The translations under genes were made by a program, and so were the position numbers. Source: Brevundimonas sp. (GTDB taxonomy: Bacteria > Pseudomonadota > Alphaproteobacteria > Caulobacterales > Caulobacteraceae). From it: a DNA stretch of 5,349 nt. The DNA is taken from positions 1 to 5,349 of the forward strand of contig JANJTI010000322.1 of assembly GCA_024711185.1 (NCBI GenBank). The letters are read 5' to 3'. Under the pieces are notes generated by a model that was not told the DNA's origin, did no database searches, and was given only the letters and a program-made list of their open reading frames with translations. Shown piece after piece: positions 1 through 5,253 of this stretch (position 1 is its first letter; the number at the start of each line of letters is the position of its first letter).

Positions 1-239
1 CCCGCCCGGTCGCCCGGACCGAGAGGATCATCGCGCGAAACGACATCGTCGAGGTGCTCTACGAGGCCGACGGCCTGCGCCTGTCCATCTCCGGGCGCGC
101 CGAAGGAAACGCCGCCGAGGGCCAGCGCCTCGCCGTCCGCAATCTCCAGTCCGGCCGCATCTTCGACGCCGTCGCCGTAGCGCCCGGACAGGCCGTCGCC
201 GGCCCCGCCGCCCGCACCCAACAGTTCGCCGCCCGCTAG
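1..239 (+). CDS. flgA: Flagellar basal body P-ring formation protein FlgA, C-terminal part (5' end outside window)
   Basis: Only the last 78 codons are present, reading in frame from base 3 to a TAG stop at 237-239. The fragment has the pattern of the FlgA C-terminal (SAF-like) domain. An IIARNDIVEV stretch is followed by a GLRLSISGRA block, then a small-residue/EGQRLAVRN block, the LQSGRIFDAV block and a closing APGQAV. In the family, FlgA is a periplasmic chaperone that helps FlgI assemble into the P-ring around the flagellar rod. A short Ala/Gln-rich tail follows the conserved core. The next gene is flgH, 15 nt downstream, so P-ring and L-ring functions sit together at the end of a flagellar operon. 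The identification rests on family pattern and neighbour; the N-terminus and signal peptide are not visible here. Confidence 0.88.
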   Translation, partial: RPVARTERIIARNDIVEVLYEADGLRLSISGRAEGNAAEGQRLAVRNLQSGRIFDAVAVAPGQAVAGPAARTQQFAAR

Positions 240-254
240 AGGGAAGAAGTATCC

Positions 255-989
255 ATGCGCACCGCCCTGACCGTCGCCGCCGCCGCCCTGTCCCTGACCG
301 CCTGCTCGACCGCCGTCGAGGCGGTGCGCGGGCCCGAGCTCGCTCCCATCGGCTACCCGGCCGCCCTGGTGCCGACCAGCCAGGTCTACCTGCCCTCTCC
401 CGAGCAGCAGCGCGCCGATCGCGCCGCCAGCGCCAACAGCCTGTGGCGGGTCGGCGCCCGCACCTTCTTCGGCGACCAGCGCGCCCGCAACGTCGGCGAC
501 ATCCTGACCGTCGACATCAACATCGACGATCGCGCCCAGACCCAGAATTCGACCCAGCGCAGCCGCTCCAACGAAATCTCCGGCGGCGTCACCAACCTGT
601 TCGGGCTGGAGACCAGCCTCGGCCGCGCCTTCCCCGGCGGCTTCGACGCCGGCAACATGATCGGCATGGAAGGCGAGTCCAGCGCGACCGGCTCCGGCTC
701 GGTGAACCGTTCGGAACGGGTCAACCTGACGATCGCCGCCGTGGTCACCGACGTGCTGGCCAACGGCAACCTGGTGATCCAGGGTCGGCAGGAAGTGCGC
801 ACCAATCGCGAGGTTCGCGAACTCACCGTCGCCGGCATCGTGCGGCCCGAAGACATCTCCTCGGCCAACACCATCCGCCACACCCAGATCGCCGAGGCCC
901 GCATCAGCTACGGCGGCCGCGGCGACATCAGCCGGGTTCAGGCGACTCCCGCCGCCCAGTCGCTGGTGGAGCGCTTCAGCCCCTTCTAG
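255..989 (+). CDS. flgH: Flagellar basal body L-ring lipoprotein FlgH
   Basis: A complete protein of 244 residues, the usual size for FlgH, which forms the outer-membrane L-ring that lets the flagellar rod pass through. The N-terminus is a lipoprotein signal: a basic residue, a hydrophobic run, then lipobox LTAC with the lipidated Cys at 17. Ser at +2 fits outer-membrane sorting. The FlgH signature follows. There is SLWRVGARTFFGDQRARNVG at about 62-81, then DILTVDI. A low-complexity Ser/Gly linker runs at about 139-152. The core strands are RVNLTIAAVVTDVLANGNL (155-173) and VIQGRQEVRTN (174-184), with GIVRPEDIS at 194-202. It ends in the family's typical SPF. The ATG at 255 has a purine-rich ribosome-binding site, with GGAAG ending 8 nt upstream. 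It lies 15 nt after flgA and is probably cotranscribed with it. No odd features were seen. Confidence 0.96.
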   Translation: MRTALTVAAAALSLTACSTAVEAVRGPELAPIGYPAALVPTSQVYLPSPEQQRADRAASANSLWRVGARTFFGDQRARNVGDILTVDINIDDRAQTQNSTQRSRSNEISGGVTNLFGLETSLGRAFPGGFDAGNMIGMEGESSATGSGSVNRSERVNLTIAAVVTDVLANGNLVIQGRQEVRTNREVRELTVAGIVRPEDISSANTIRHTQIAEARISYGGRGDISRVQATPAAQSLVERFSPF

Positions 990-1111
990 GGACCGCGACG
1001 GGGCTCGCGATAAATCGGCAACAGATTAACGCGCGGTTCGGATTCCCCGAAGCGAGGCCGTGAACCCTTGCGGAAGACCAGCGTTTGCCGGGTCAGACGC
1101 GAGTATTCTTC
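990..1111 (+). other. Gap between flagellar genes and the secreted-paralogue cluster
   Basis: This 122-nt gap separates flgH from the next gene and is the longest gap in the window. It is the natural place for the end of the flagellar transcript and for a promoter of the downstream cluster. A weak inverted repeat (CGCGA at 994-998 and TCGCG at 1005-1009, 6-nt loop) lies 5 nt after the flgH stop. It lacks a T-tract, so it is not a convincing intrinsic terminator. One GANTC methylation-type site is at 1041-1045. No -35/-10 pair with acceptable spacing could be defended, and a -24/-12-like pair has the wrong spacing. The promoter role is inference from position only. Confidence 0.35.
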
Positions 1112-1582
1112 ATGTTCCGGTTCGCCATCCCCGCCGTCGCCGCCCTTGGGCTAATCGCCGCCGCCGCCCAGTCCGGCGCGGCCAATTCCGACGCGCCGCC
1201 CGCCCCGGACGGAATGGGATGGCACCTCAGCCATGAAGGCTCGATGGCCAAGCTGGCCTATGGGCTCCCCAACTCGGACCAGCTGGCGCTGATGATGACC
1301 TGCGAGCCCGGGCGGGCCACCGCGACGGTGTACGGCGAGGTCCAGCCGGCCAGCCCGCGCCTCGTGCGGGCGTCGGCCGGCCCGCTCGAGATCGACCCGC
1401 TGGGCGGCGGCCTGCTCGACGAGGCGCGCATTCCGACAGGCGACCCCGTGCTGCGCCGGCTGGCGCGAACCGGAACATTGGCGGTCGACGGCGAGGCAGG
1501 TAGGTTTGAACTGACCGCCACGGCGAAAGAGCGTCGCACGATCGGCGAGTTCTTCGCCTGGTGCGGGGGAAACCACGCCTGA
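1112..1582 (+). CDS. Unrecognised exported small protein, paralogue 1 of 3
   Basis: A 156-residue protein of no family I recognise. The N-terminus looks like a Sec signal peptide: FRF, then a hydrophobic Ala/Leu run at about 5-19, with likely cleavage after the SGA at 21-23, so a periplasmic location is inferred. The mature part begins with a Pro/Ala-rich linker. Landmarks are Trp37, the AKLAYGLPNSDQL segment (46-58), Cys64 in MTCEPG, a DPVLRRLARTG segment (111-121) and a terminal EFFAWCGG with Cys151. The same landmarks recur in the next two genes, so I read the three as diverged tandem copies. Two cysteines in an exported protein suggest a disulfide. The start is uncertain: ATG 1112 gives the better signal peptide but has a weak ribosome site. 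An in-frame TTG at 1085 has GGAAG 8 nt upstream and would add nine residues. Confidence 0.72.
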   Translation: MFRFAIPAVAALGLIAAAAQSGAANSDAPPAPDGMGWHLSHEGSMAKLAYGLPNSDQLALMMTCEPGRATATVYGEVQPASPRLVRASAGPLEIDPLGGGLLDEARIPTGDPVLRRLARTGTLAVDGEAGRFELTATAKERRTIGEFFAWCGGNHA

Positions 1583-1610
1583 GCCCTCTCCCGGGGCGGG
1601 CGAGAGGGGC
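1583..1610 (+). promoter_or_regulatory. Inverted repeat covering the ribosome-binding site of paralogue 2
   Basis: CCCTCTC at 1584-1590 is the exact complement of GAGAGGG at 1602-1608, with an 11-nt GC-rich loop. An outer GC/GC pairing is possible if one G is bulged. It starts one nt after the TGA of paralogue 1. Its right arm is the purine-rich ribosome-binding site (AGAGGGG, 1604-1609) 7 nt before the ATG at 1617. In the mRNA the stem would hide that site until a ribosome finishing paralogue 1 opens it, which would couple the two genes. There is no T-tract, so a terminator is unlikely. It also resembles the CCCTCTC/GAGAGGG palindromes scattered between genes in many GC-rich proteobacteria, so it may be a dispersed repeat. 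The repeat is seen directly; its role is inferred. Confidence 0.6.
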
Positions 1611-1616
1611 TGAAGC

Positions 1617-2063
1617 ATGATCGACCTGCTCGCCGCCGGGACGCTGATGTTGGCGGCCGTTCAGGCCCGCACCGATCCACCGCCGGACGGCGCCTGGACC
1701 TGGACCCTCTACGCCGACGAGGCGCCAGTCGTTCTCGCCCATGAGGTTCCGGACACGGCTCACCTCCGCGCCACCCTCGAATGCGAGCCCGGCGACGCCG
1801 TGGCGCAGCTGACCCTGTACGGCGGAGACGGCGCGGCCGGAATGGCCCGGGTGACCGCCGGCGAGGTCACGGCCGTGGCCGAGGCCAGCACGAACCGGAC
1901 CGGCGACGTCAAGCTGGCCCTTCGGACCGACCACCCGGTCTTCGCCGCCTTCGGCGTCGCAGGTCGTCTCGTCGTCGCGATCGGCGAGGCGCGGCGGACC
2001 CTCGAGGTGCCCGCGCCCCATCTTGCCAAGCTGCGCCGCTTCACGGAACTCTGTTCCGGCTGA
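1617..2063 (+). CDS. Unrecognised, probably exported small protein, paralogue 2 of 3
   Basis: A 148-residue protein without a family I can name. A short hydrophobic N-terminus (about residues 4-16) ends in AVQA, a plausible signal cleavage site. It has no Lys or Arg before the hydrophobic run and carries Asp3, so it is an atypical signal peptide. An in-frame TGA at 1611-1613 rules out a longer start. The mature part shows the landmarks of its neighbours: Trp29 in WTWTLY, Cys56 in LECEPG exactly 27 residues later, a DHPVFAAFGVAGRL segment, and a terminal LRRFTELCSG with Cys146. The LECEPG block is closest to MTCEPG in paralogue 1. It is the most diverged of the three, lacking the LAYG/LSYG segment (it has VLAHEV instead). 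Its ribosome site lies in a hairpin arm, and its TGA overlaps a possible ATG of the next gene. Confidence 0.75.
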   Translation: MIDLLAAGTLMLAAVQARTDPPPDGAWTWTLYADEAPVVLAHEVPDTAHLRATLECEPGDAVAQLTLYGGDGAAGMARVTAGEVTAVAEASTNRTGDVKLALRTDHPVFAAFGVAGRLVVAIGEARRTLEVPAPHLAKLRRFTELCSG

Positions 2064-2067
2064 TGCC

Positions 2068-2071
2068 GGAG
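2068..2071 (+). promoter_or_regulatory. Ribosome-binding site deciding the start of paralogue 3
   Basis: GGAG sits 6 nt before the ATG at 2078. Two other in-frame ATGs exist: 2063, which overlaps the previous stop as TGATG, and 2072, which is only one base past the GGAG. Neither has a comparable site, so 2078 is preferred. Start 2063 by stop-start coupling remains possible and would only add five residues before the signal peptide. Confidence 0.55.
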
Positions 2072-2077
2072 ATGCCG

Positions 2078-2575
2078 ATGCGCGCCGCCCTGCTGTCGTT
2101 GTCCGTGCTGGCCGGAACTCTCGCCGCCTGTGCGAGTGCGCCCGCTCCGGGGATGCCGCCGCCGAACGGGTCGGCTCCGGCGCCGATCCCGGGCTATGAC
2201 TGGATTCTGCACCAGGACGGCGACGACGCCCGGCTGTCCTACGGCGTGGCCGAAAGCGACGACGTCCGCATGGCTTTCGACTGCCGTCGGGGCGCGCGCC
2301 GGCTGGACATGACCGCCCTCGCCCCCGCCGGGGCGGAGCCCGTGATCCTGCTGGAAGCGGCGGGGGAGACCGGCCGCTTCGCGGCGGCGGCTGACGAGGA
2401 CCTGATCCATGACGGCCTGATCCTCTCCGCAGCGGCGCCGGCGGACGTGCCTGTCCTTCGGCAGTTCCGTCGCGTCGGATGGCTGGCGCGCTGGCAGGAC
2501 GGCGTGCGCGAGGGCTATGCGCCCCACCCGGGATCGGGCGGGCGCATCGAGCGCTTCTTCGCCTTCTGCGGTTGA
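2078..2575 (+). CDS. Unrecognised small lipoprotein, paralogue 3 of 3
   Basis: A 165-residue protein with a clear lipoprotein signal: MRAALL, a hydrophobic run, and lipobox LAAC with Cys18. Ala at +2 fits outer-membrane sorting. A Pro/Gly/Ala-rich linker (about 21-39) is followed by a domain sharing landmarks with the two preceding genes. These are Trp42, ARLSYGVAESDDV (51-63), Cys69 exactly 27 residues after the Trp, VPVLRQFRRVGWLA (124-137) and a terminal RIERFFAFCG with Cys164. The closest match is to paralogue 1 (AKLAYGLPNSDQL, PVLRRLARTG, EFFAWCGG). The function is unknown; a disulfide between the two domain cysteines is inferred. An alternative ATG at 2063 would give 170 residues. The gene lies 48 nt upstream of the peptidase gene, in the same direction. 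Confidence 0.78.
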   Translation: MRAALLSLSVLAGTLAACASAPAPGMPPPNGSAPAPIPGYDWILHQDGDDARLSYGVAESDDVRMAFDCRRGARRLDMTALAPAGAEPVILLEAAGETGRFAAAADEDLIHDGLILSAAAPADVPVLRQFRRVGWLARWQDGVREGYAPHPGSGGRIERFFAFCG

Positions 2576-2623
2576 CGGGCCGCGCCGGCTCCGGTGCAGT
2601 CGTGATCGATCTGGAGGGACTCC

Positions 2624-4426
2624 ATGAAAGCCATGTTCGCCGCGGGCGCCGTCGCCGCCCTGCTCCTCGTCGCCGCGCCCTCGGCCGCCCAGGACGTCCG
2701 TCGACCCGACGGGACGATGCGCCAGGCGGAGGACCCGCGGCTACCGGCGATTCTCTCCGACTACGAGACCTGGCTGCGCCGCACCGATCCGATCACCGCC
2801 GGCATGGAAGGCGACGCCGCCGCCAAGGGCCGGCTGCCCGACGTGTCGCGGGCCTTCGAAGTGGCGCAGGAGCCGGTGCTGCGGCGCTTCCTCGAACGGC
2901 TGAATGCGATCGACCCGGCCCGGCTGTCCGAAGATGACCGGCTGAACCATGCCTTCCTCGCCTATGTGCTCGGCCGTGCGCTGGATCGGATTCCGCTCGA
3001 TACGGGGCGGCTGGGCGCCTTCAACTCCGAGGGCGGCCCCGGGCAGTCCGCCGGCTACATGGCCAGCCGGGTGCGTATCGCCACCCGGGCCGACGCCGAG
3101 GCCTGGATCGCCCGGCTCGAGGCCCTGCCCCGCTTCTACGACGACCAGCTGGCGGACGCCCGCCGCGGCCTCGAGACCGGGATGGTCCAGCCGCGCCCCA
3201 CCGTCGAGAACGCCCTCAGCCTGATCGAGCCGGAGGCGGCTCTGACGCCCCAGGACGACCCGCTGCTGCGGCCGTTCGCCGCCATGCCGTCGTCCATCCC
3301 CGCGGCCGAACAGACCGCCCTGCGGGCGCGGGCCGAGCGGGCCGTGGCCGAGGGCGTGACGCCCAGCCGGCGCGCCTGGGCCCGCTTCCTGCGCGAGGAA
3401 TACCTGCCGCGGGCGCCCGGGAGCCTCGGCCTCGTCCATCGGCCCGGCGGTCGGGAACTCTACGCCTTCCTCGTGCGCGGCTACACGACCACCGACCTGA
3501 CTCCGGACCAGATCCACCAACTCGGCCTCGAGGAGGTCGCCCGCATCCGCGCCCGGATGGAGACCGAGATGCGCGACGCCGGCTGGACCGGCGACTTCGC
3601 CGGCTTCCTCGCCTTCCTGCGCAGCGATCCACGGTTCTACTCGCCGACCCGGGAGGATCTGCTCGAGAAAGCGTCCGAGATGGCCAAGCGGGCCGACGAC
3701 GGCCTGCCGGCCCTGTTCGGGACCCTGCCCCGCACGCCCTACGGCGTGCGCCCGGTGCCGGCCGAGATCGAGGCCAACTACACCACCGGCCGCTACTTCG
3801 CCGGCTCGATGGAGAACGGCGTCGCCGGCGGCTACATGGTCAACACCTCGGCGCTGGACCAGCGACCGCTGTACGAGCTGCCGGCCCTGACCCTGCACGA
3901 GGCCGTGCCGGGACATCACCTGCAGATCGCCCTGCAGCAGGAGGCCGAGGCCGGCCCCTACTTCCGGCGCAGCGTCGACGTCACCGCCTTCACCGAAGGC
4001 TGGGGCCTGTACGCCGAGTTCCTCGGCGAGGAGATGGGCTTCTACCGGACGCCCTACGAGCGCTTCGGCCGGCTCAGTTACGAGATGTGGCGCGCCTGCC
4101 GGCTGGTGGCCGACACCGGCATCCACTGGCTGGGCTGGGACATCGAACAGGCCCGCGCCTGTTTCCGCGACAACTCCGCCCTCGCCCCACTGAACATCGA
4201 GACGGAGCTGCAGCGCTACATCGGCTGGCCCGGCCAGGCGACGGCCTACAAGATCGGCGAGATCCGCCTGCGCGAGATCCGGGCGCGGGCCGAGCGCGAA
4301 CTGGGCGATCGCTTCGACGTGCGGCGCTTCCACGACGCCCTGCTGGTCGACGGGCCGTTGCCGCTGGGGCTGCTGGACACGCGCATGGACCGCTGGATCG
4401 CGGAGGAGAAGGGGCGGAGGCAATAG
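2624..4426 (+). CDS. Exported DUF885-family protein, putative zinc metallopeptidase
   Basis: A 600-residue protein, the usual length for DUF885. MKAMF plus a hydrophobic stretch and APSAAQ make a Sec signal peptide, with likely cleavage after about residue 22, so it probably acts in the periplasm. The catalytic-type motif HEAVPGHH lies at 425-432 (His425, Glu426, and His431/His432 as candidate ligands). TEGWGLYAE at 457-465 offers Glu458 as a further candidate metal ligand. Other family blocks are present: YTTGRYFAGSMENGVAGGYM (386-405), MWRACRLVADTGIHWLGW (488-505) and RYIGWPGQATAYKIGEIRLR (531-550). The HExxPGHH pattern supports a metal-dependent peptidase fold, but the substrate is unknown. 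The ATG at 2624 has GGAGGG 5 nt upstream, the strongest ribosome site in the window. The toxin gene starts 4 nt after the stop. All motifs expected for activity appear intact. Confidence 0.9.
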   Translation: MKAMFAAGAVAALLLVAAPSAAQDVRRPDGTMRQAEDPRLPAILSDYETWLRRTDPITAGMEGDAAAKGRLPDVSRAFEVAQEPVLRRFLERLNAIDPARLSEDDRLNHAFLAYVLGRALDRIPLDTGRLGAFNSEGGPGQSAGYMASRVRIATRADAEAWIARLEALPRFYDDQLADARRGLETGMVQPRPTVENALSLIEPEAALTPQDDPLLRPFAAMPSSIPAAEQTALRARAERAVAEGVTPSRRAWARFLREEYLPRAPGSLGLVHRPGGRELYAFLVRGYTTTDLTPDQIHQLGLEEVARIRARMETEMRDAGWTGDFAGFLAFLRSDPRFYSPTREDLLEKASEMAKRADDGLPALFGTLPRTPYGVRPVPAEIEANYTTGRYFAGSMENGVAGGYMVNTSALDQRPLYELPALTLHEAVPGHHLQIALQQEAEAGPYFRRSVDVTAFTEGWGLYAEFLGEEMGFYRTPYERFGRLSYEMWRACRLVADTGIHWLGWDIEQARACFRDNSALAPLNIETELQRYIGWPGQATAYKIGEIRLREIRARAERELGDRFDVRRFHDALLVDGPLPLGLLDTRMDRWIAEEKGRRQ

Positions 4427-4430
4427 CGCG

Positions 4431-4718
4431 ATGGAGGTCAGGCAAACACCGGTGTTCGCGCGCTGGCTGACCGGCCTCCCTGACAAGCTGACCCGCGCCG
4501 TCGTCCTGCGGCGGATCGGCCGCCTTGCGGAGGGAGCTTTCGGCGATGTCCGGGCCGTCGGCGGCGGCGTGAGCGAACTACGCATCCATCATGGGCCGGG
4601 CTTCCGCCTCTACTTCGTCCGGCGCGGATCAACGCTGATCGTGTTATTGTGTGGGGGCGACAAGGGTACGCAGGCGCGGGACATCGCCCGGGCCAAGGCC
4701 CTCGCCGAGGAGACATGA
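4431..4718 (+). CDS. Type II toxin, HigB/RelE-ParE superfamily (Gp49-like addiction module killer)
   Basis: A 95-residue protein, the typical length of this toxin group. Recognisable blocks are VRQTPVFARWLTGL (3-16), GDVRAVGGGVSELRIHHGPG (38-57), FRLYFVRRGSTLIVLLCGGD (58-77) and QARDIARAKALA (81-92). The family consists of small basic proteins, several of which are ribosome-dependent mRNA interferases; the specific target here is not shown. The toxin precedes its antitoxin, the reversed order typical of higBA loci. The start ATG lies 4 nt after the peptidase stop. Its ribosome site (GGAGG at 4416-4420) lies inside the end of that gene, so translation is probably coupled. No damage is visible in the toxin, unlike its partner. 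Confidence 0.92.
   Translation: MEVRQTPVFARWLTGLPDKLTRAVVLRRIGRLAEGAFGDVRAVGGGVSELRIHHGPGFRLYFVRRGSTLIVLLCGGDKGTQARDIARAKALAEET
4707..4712 (+). promoter_or_regulatory. Ribosome-binding site deciding a TTG start for the antitoxin
   Basis: GAGGAG inside the end of the toxin gene lies 7 nt before TTG at 4720. This is the best-spaced initiation site in the antitoxin frame. It supports a TTG start that gives the family N-terminus (ETLPFDAADYL) directly. The upstream in-frame GTG-type starts would add Arg-rich residues unlike the family. Confidence 0.65.
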
Positions 4719-4719
4719 C

Positions 4720-4902
4720 TTGGAAACCCTGCCCTTCGACGCGGCGGACTATCTGGACGACGAAGAGATGATCGCCGCCTATCTGCAGGATGCGGAACGG
4801 GACGGTCCGGACGCGGTCGCGCAGGCGATGAAGGTCGTCGCGCGGGCCCGGGCTCGCATGGCGGGCCGCGGGCCGTCGGCTGCGGCTCGCCGCTCCGCCT
4901 GA
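4720..4902 (+). CDS. HigA-like antitoxin, truncated: helix-turn-helix half missing
   Basis: A 60-residue product starting at TTG 4720, one nt after the toxin stop. The first 44 or so residues match the N-terminus of the addiction-module antidote family: LPFDAADYLDDEEMIAAYL (4-22), a DGPDAVAQAM helix (28-37) and the VVARAR block (39-44). Family members are usually about 95-100 residues. After ARAR-G they continue into an HTH of the GLSRE.LYKALS type and an ALGL.L C-terminus. Here, after VVARAR, the reading becomes ARMAGRGPSAAARRSA and stops. No HTH is found in this frame, nor in the other forward frames before the convergent gene begins. It may still bind the toxin with its N-terminal part but should not bind DNA. 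It may be a decaying gene. The family assignment is firm for the N-terminus; the truncation is inferred from family length. Confidence 0.75.
   Translation: METLPFDAADYLDDEEMIAAYLQDAERDGPDAVAQAMKVVARARARMAGRGPSAAARRSA
4842..4874 (+). repeat. Three copies of GCGGGCC at the point where antitoxin homology ends
   Basis: GCGGGCC occurs at 4842-4848, 4861-4867 and 4868-4874, the last two in direct tandem. They fall exactly where the antitoxin stops looking like its family. Seven is not a multiple of three, so gain or loss of a unit shifts the reading frame. Short direct repeats are also common end-points of deletions. In this GC-rich background a chance origin is quite possible. Confidence 0.5.
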
Positions 4903-4909
4903 CGCGTCA
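4900..4909. repeat. Perfect 10-bp palindrome built from two convergent stop codons
   Basis: TGACGCGTCA reads the same on both strands. Its first three bases are the antitoxin TGA on the + strand. Its last three are the TGA of the yjbR-like gene on the - strand. Only 4 nt (CGCG) separate the two genes. No T-tract or longer stem is present, so it is not a recognisable bidirectional terminator. Confidence 0.7.
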
Positions 4910-5251
4910 GTCCAGTCCCAGCGCCTTGCGCGCCTTTCGCGTCAGCTTCGCCGCCACGATGGCGTGGGCGATCGCCAGGTGCTCCGCCAGCTCGTCGTCG
5001 GGCCAGTCGGCGGGGTCCTCCAGATGCACCCATTTCGCCCGCGCCAGGTACGGCGCCGGCCGCGCGCGCCCCTCCCCGGTCAGCACCTCGAAGGCGATGT
5101 CCGAGACCTTGAACGAGACGCCGCCCATGCCACCGACGATGGCGAACATCTTGCCGCCGACGCGGTAGGCGTCGTGGCCGGCGTCGAAAGGATGGTCCAG
5201 CGTCGCGCCCGGCAGCGCCAGGCAGACCTTGCCGACCCCCGCCCGGTCCAC
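4907..5251 (-). CDS. MmcQ/YjbR family protein
   Basis: A 114-residue protein close to the family's usual 115-120. Family pattern: VCLALPGATLDHPF (9-22), DAYRVGGKMFAIV (28-40) and VSFKVSDIAFEVL (45-57). These are followed by RPAPYLARAKWVHL (64-77), DWPDDELAEHL (82-92) with a helical AHAIVAAKLTRKARKALGL end. Members have a CyaY-like/DNA-binding-type fold by structure; their cellular role is poorly defined, so no function is claimed. The start is GTG at 5251, supported by GAGG 7 nt upstream (5259-5262, - strand). The msrA stop lies two nt before it, so it is probably translated from the msrA transcript. It converges on the toxin-antitoxin pair with a 4-nt gap. Confidence 0.88.
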   Translation of the reverse strand: MDRAGVGKVCLALPGATLDHPFDAGHDAYRVGGKMFAIVGGMGGVSFKVSDIAFEVLTGEGRARPAPYLARAKWVHLEDPADWPDDELAEHLAIAHAIVAAKLTRKARKALGLD

Positions 5252-5253
5252 GA

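Noticed and set aside
994..1009. Intrinsic terminator after flgH
   Set aside because: The stem is only 5 bp and is followed by ATAAATC, with no T-tract.
443..1063. A 206-codon + strand open frame overlapping flgH in another frame
   Set aside because: The product is almost all Arg/His/Gly/Pro, a frame-shadow of flgH, which has clear family motifs.
1056..1071. Possible sigma-54 promoter (GG at 1056-1057, TTGC at 1068-1071) upstream of paralogue 1
   Set aside because: The GG-to-GC distance is 14 nt instead of the strict 12, and the -24 box is poor. Near a flagellar operon it was worth checking, but it fails on spacing.
1227..2021. Antisense open frames across paralogues 1 and 2
   Set aside because: Their composition is low-complexity Arg/Gly and no export signal or domain is seen. 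The + strand frames have export signals and shared landmarks.
2741..4585. A 614-codon open frame on the - strand across the peptidase gene
   Set aside because: It mirrors the codon structure of the GC-rich + strand gene. The product is Gly/Arg/Ala-rich with no recognisable domain, while the + strand product has a signal peptide and full DUF885 motifs.
4651..4719. N-terminal extension of the antitoxin from the upstream GTG at 4651
   Set aside because: The extra residues are Arg/Pro-rich shadow of the toxin gene and do not resemble the family N-terminus, which begins right at the TTG.
4715..4771. ATG overlapping the toxin stop (ATGA) as the antitoxin start
   Set aside because: That frame runs 18 codons to a TGA and does not encode the antitoxin sequence. 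The TTG at 4720 is in the correct frame and has the well-placed GAGGAG.
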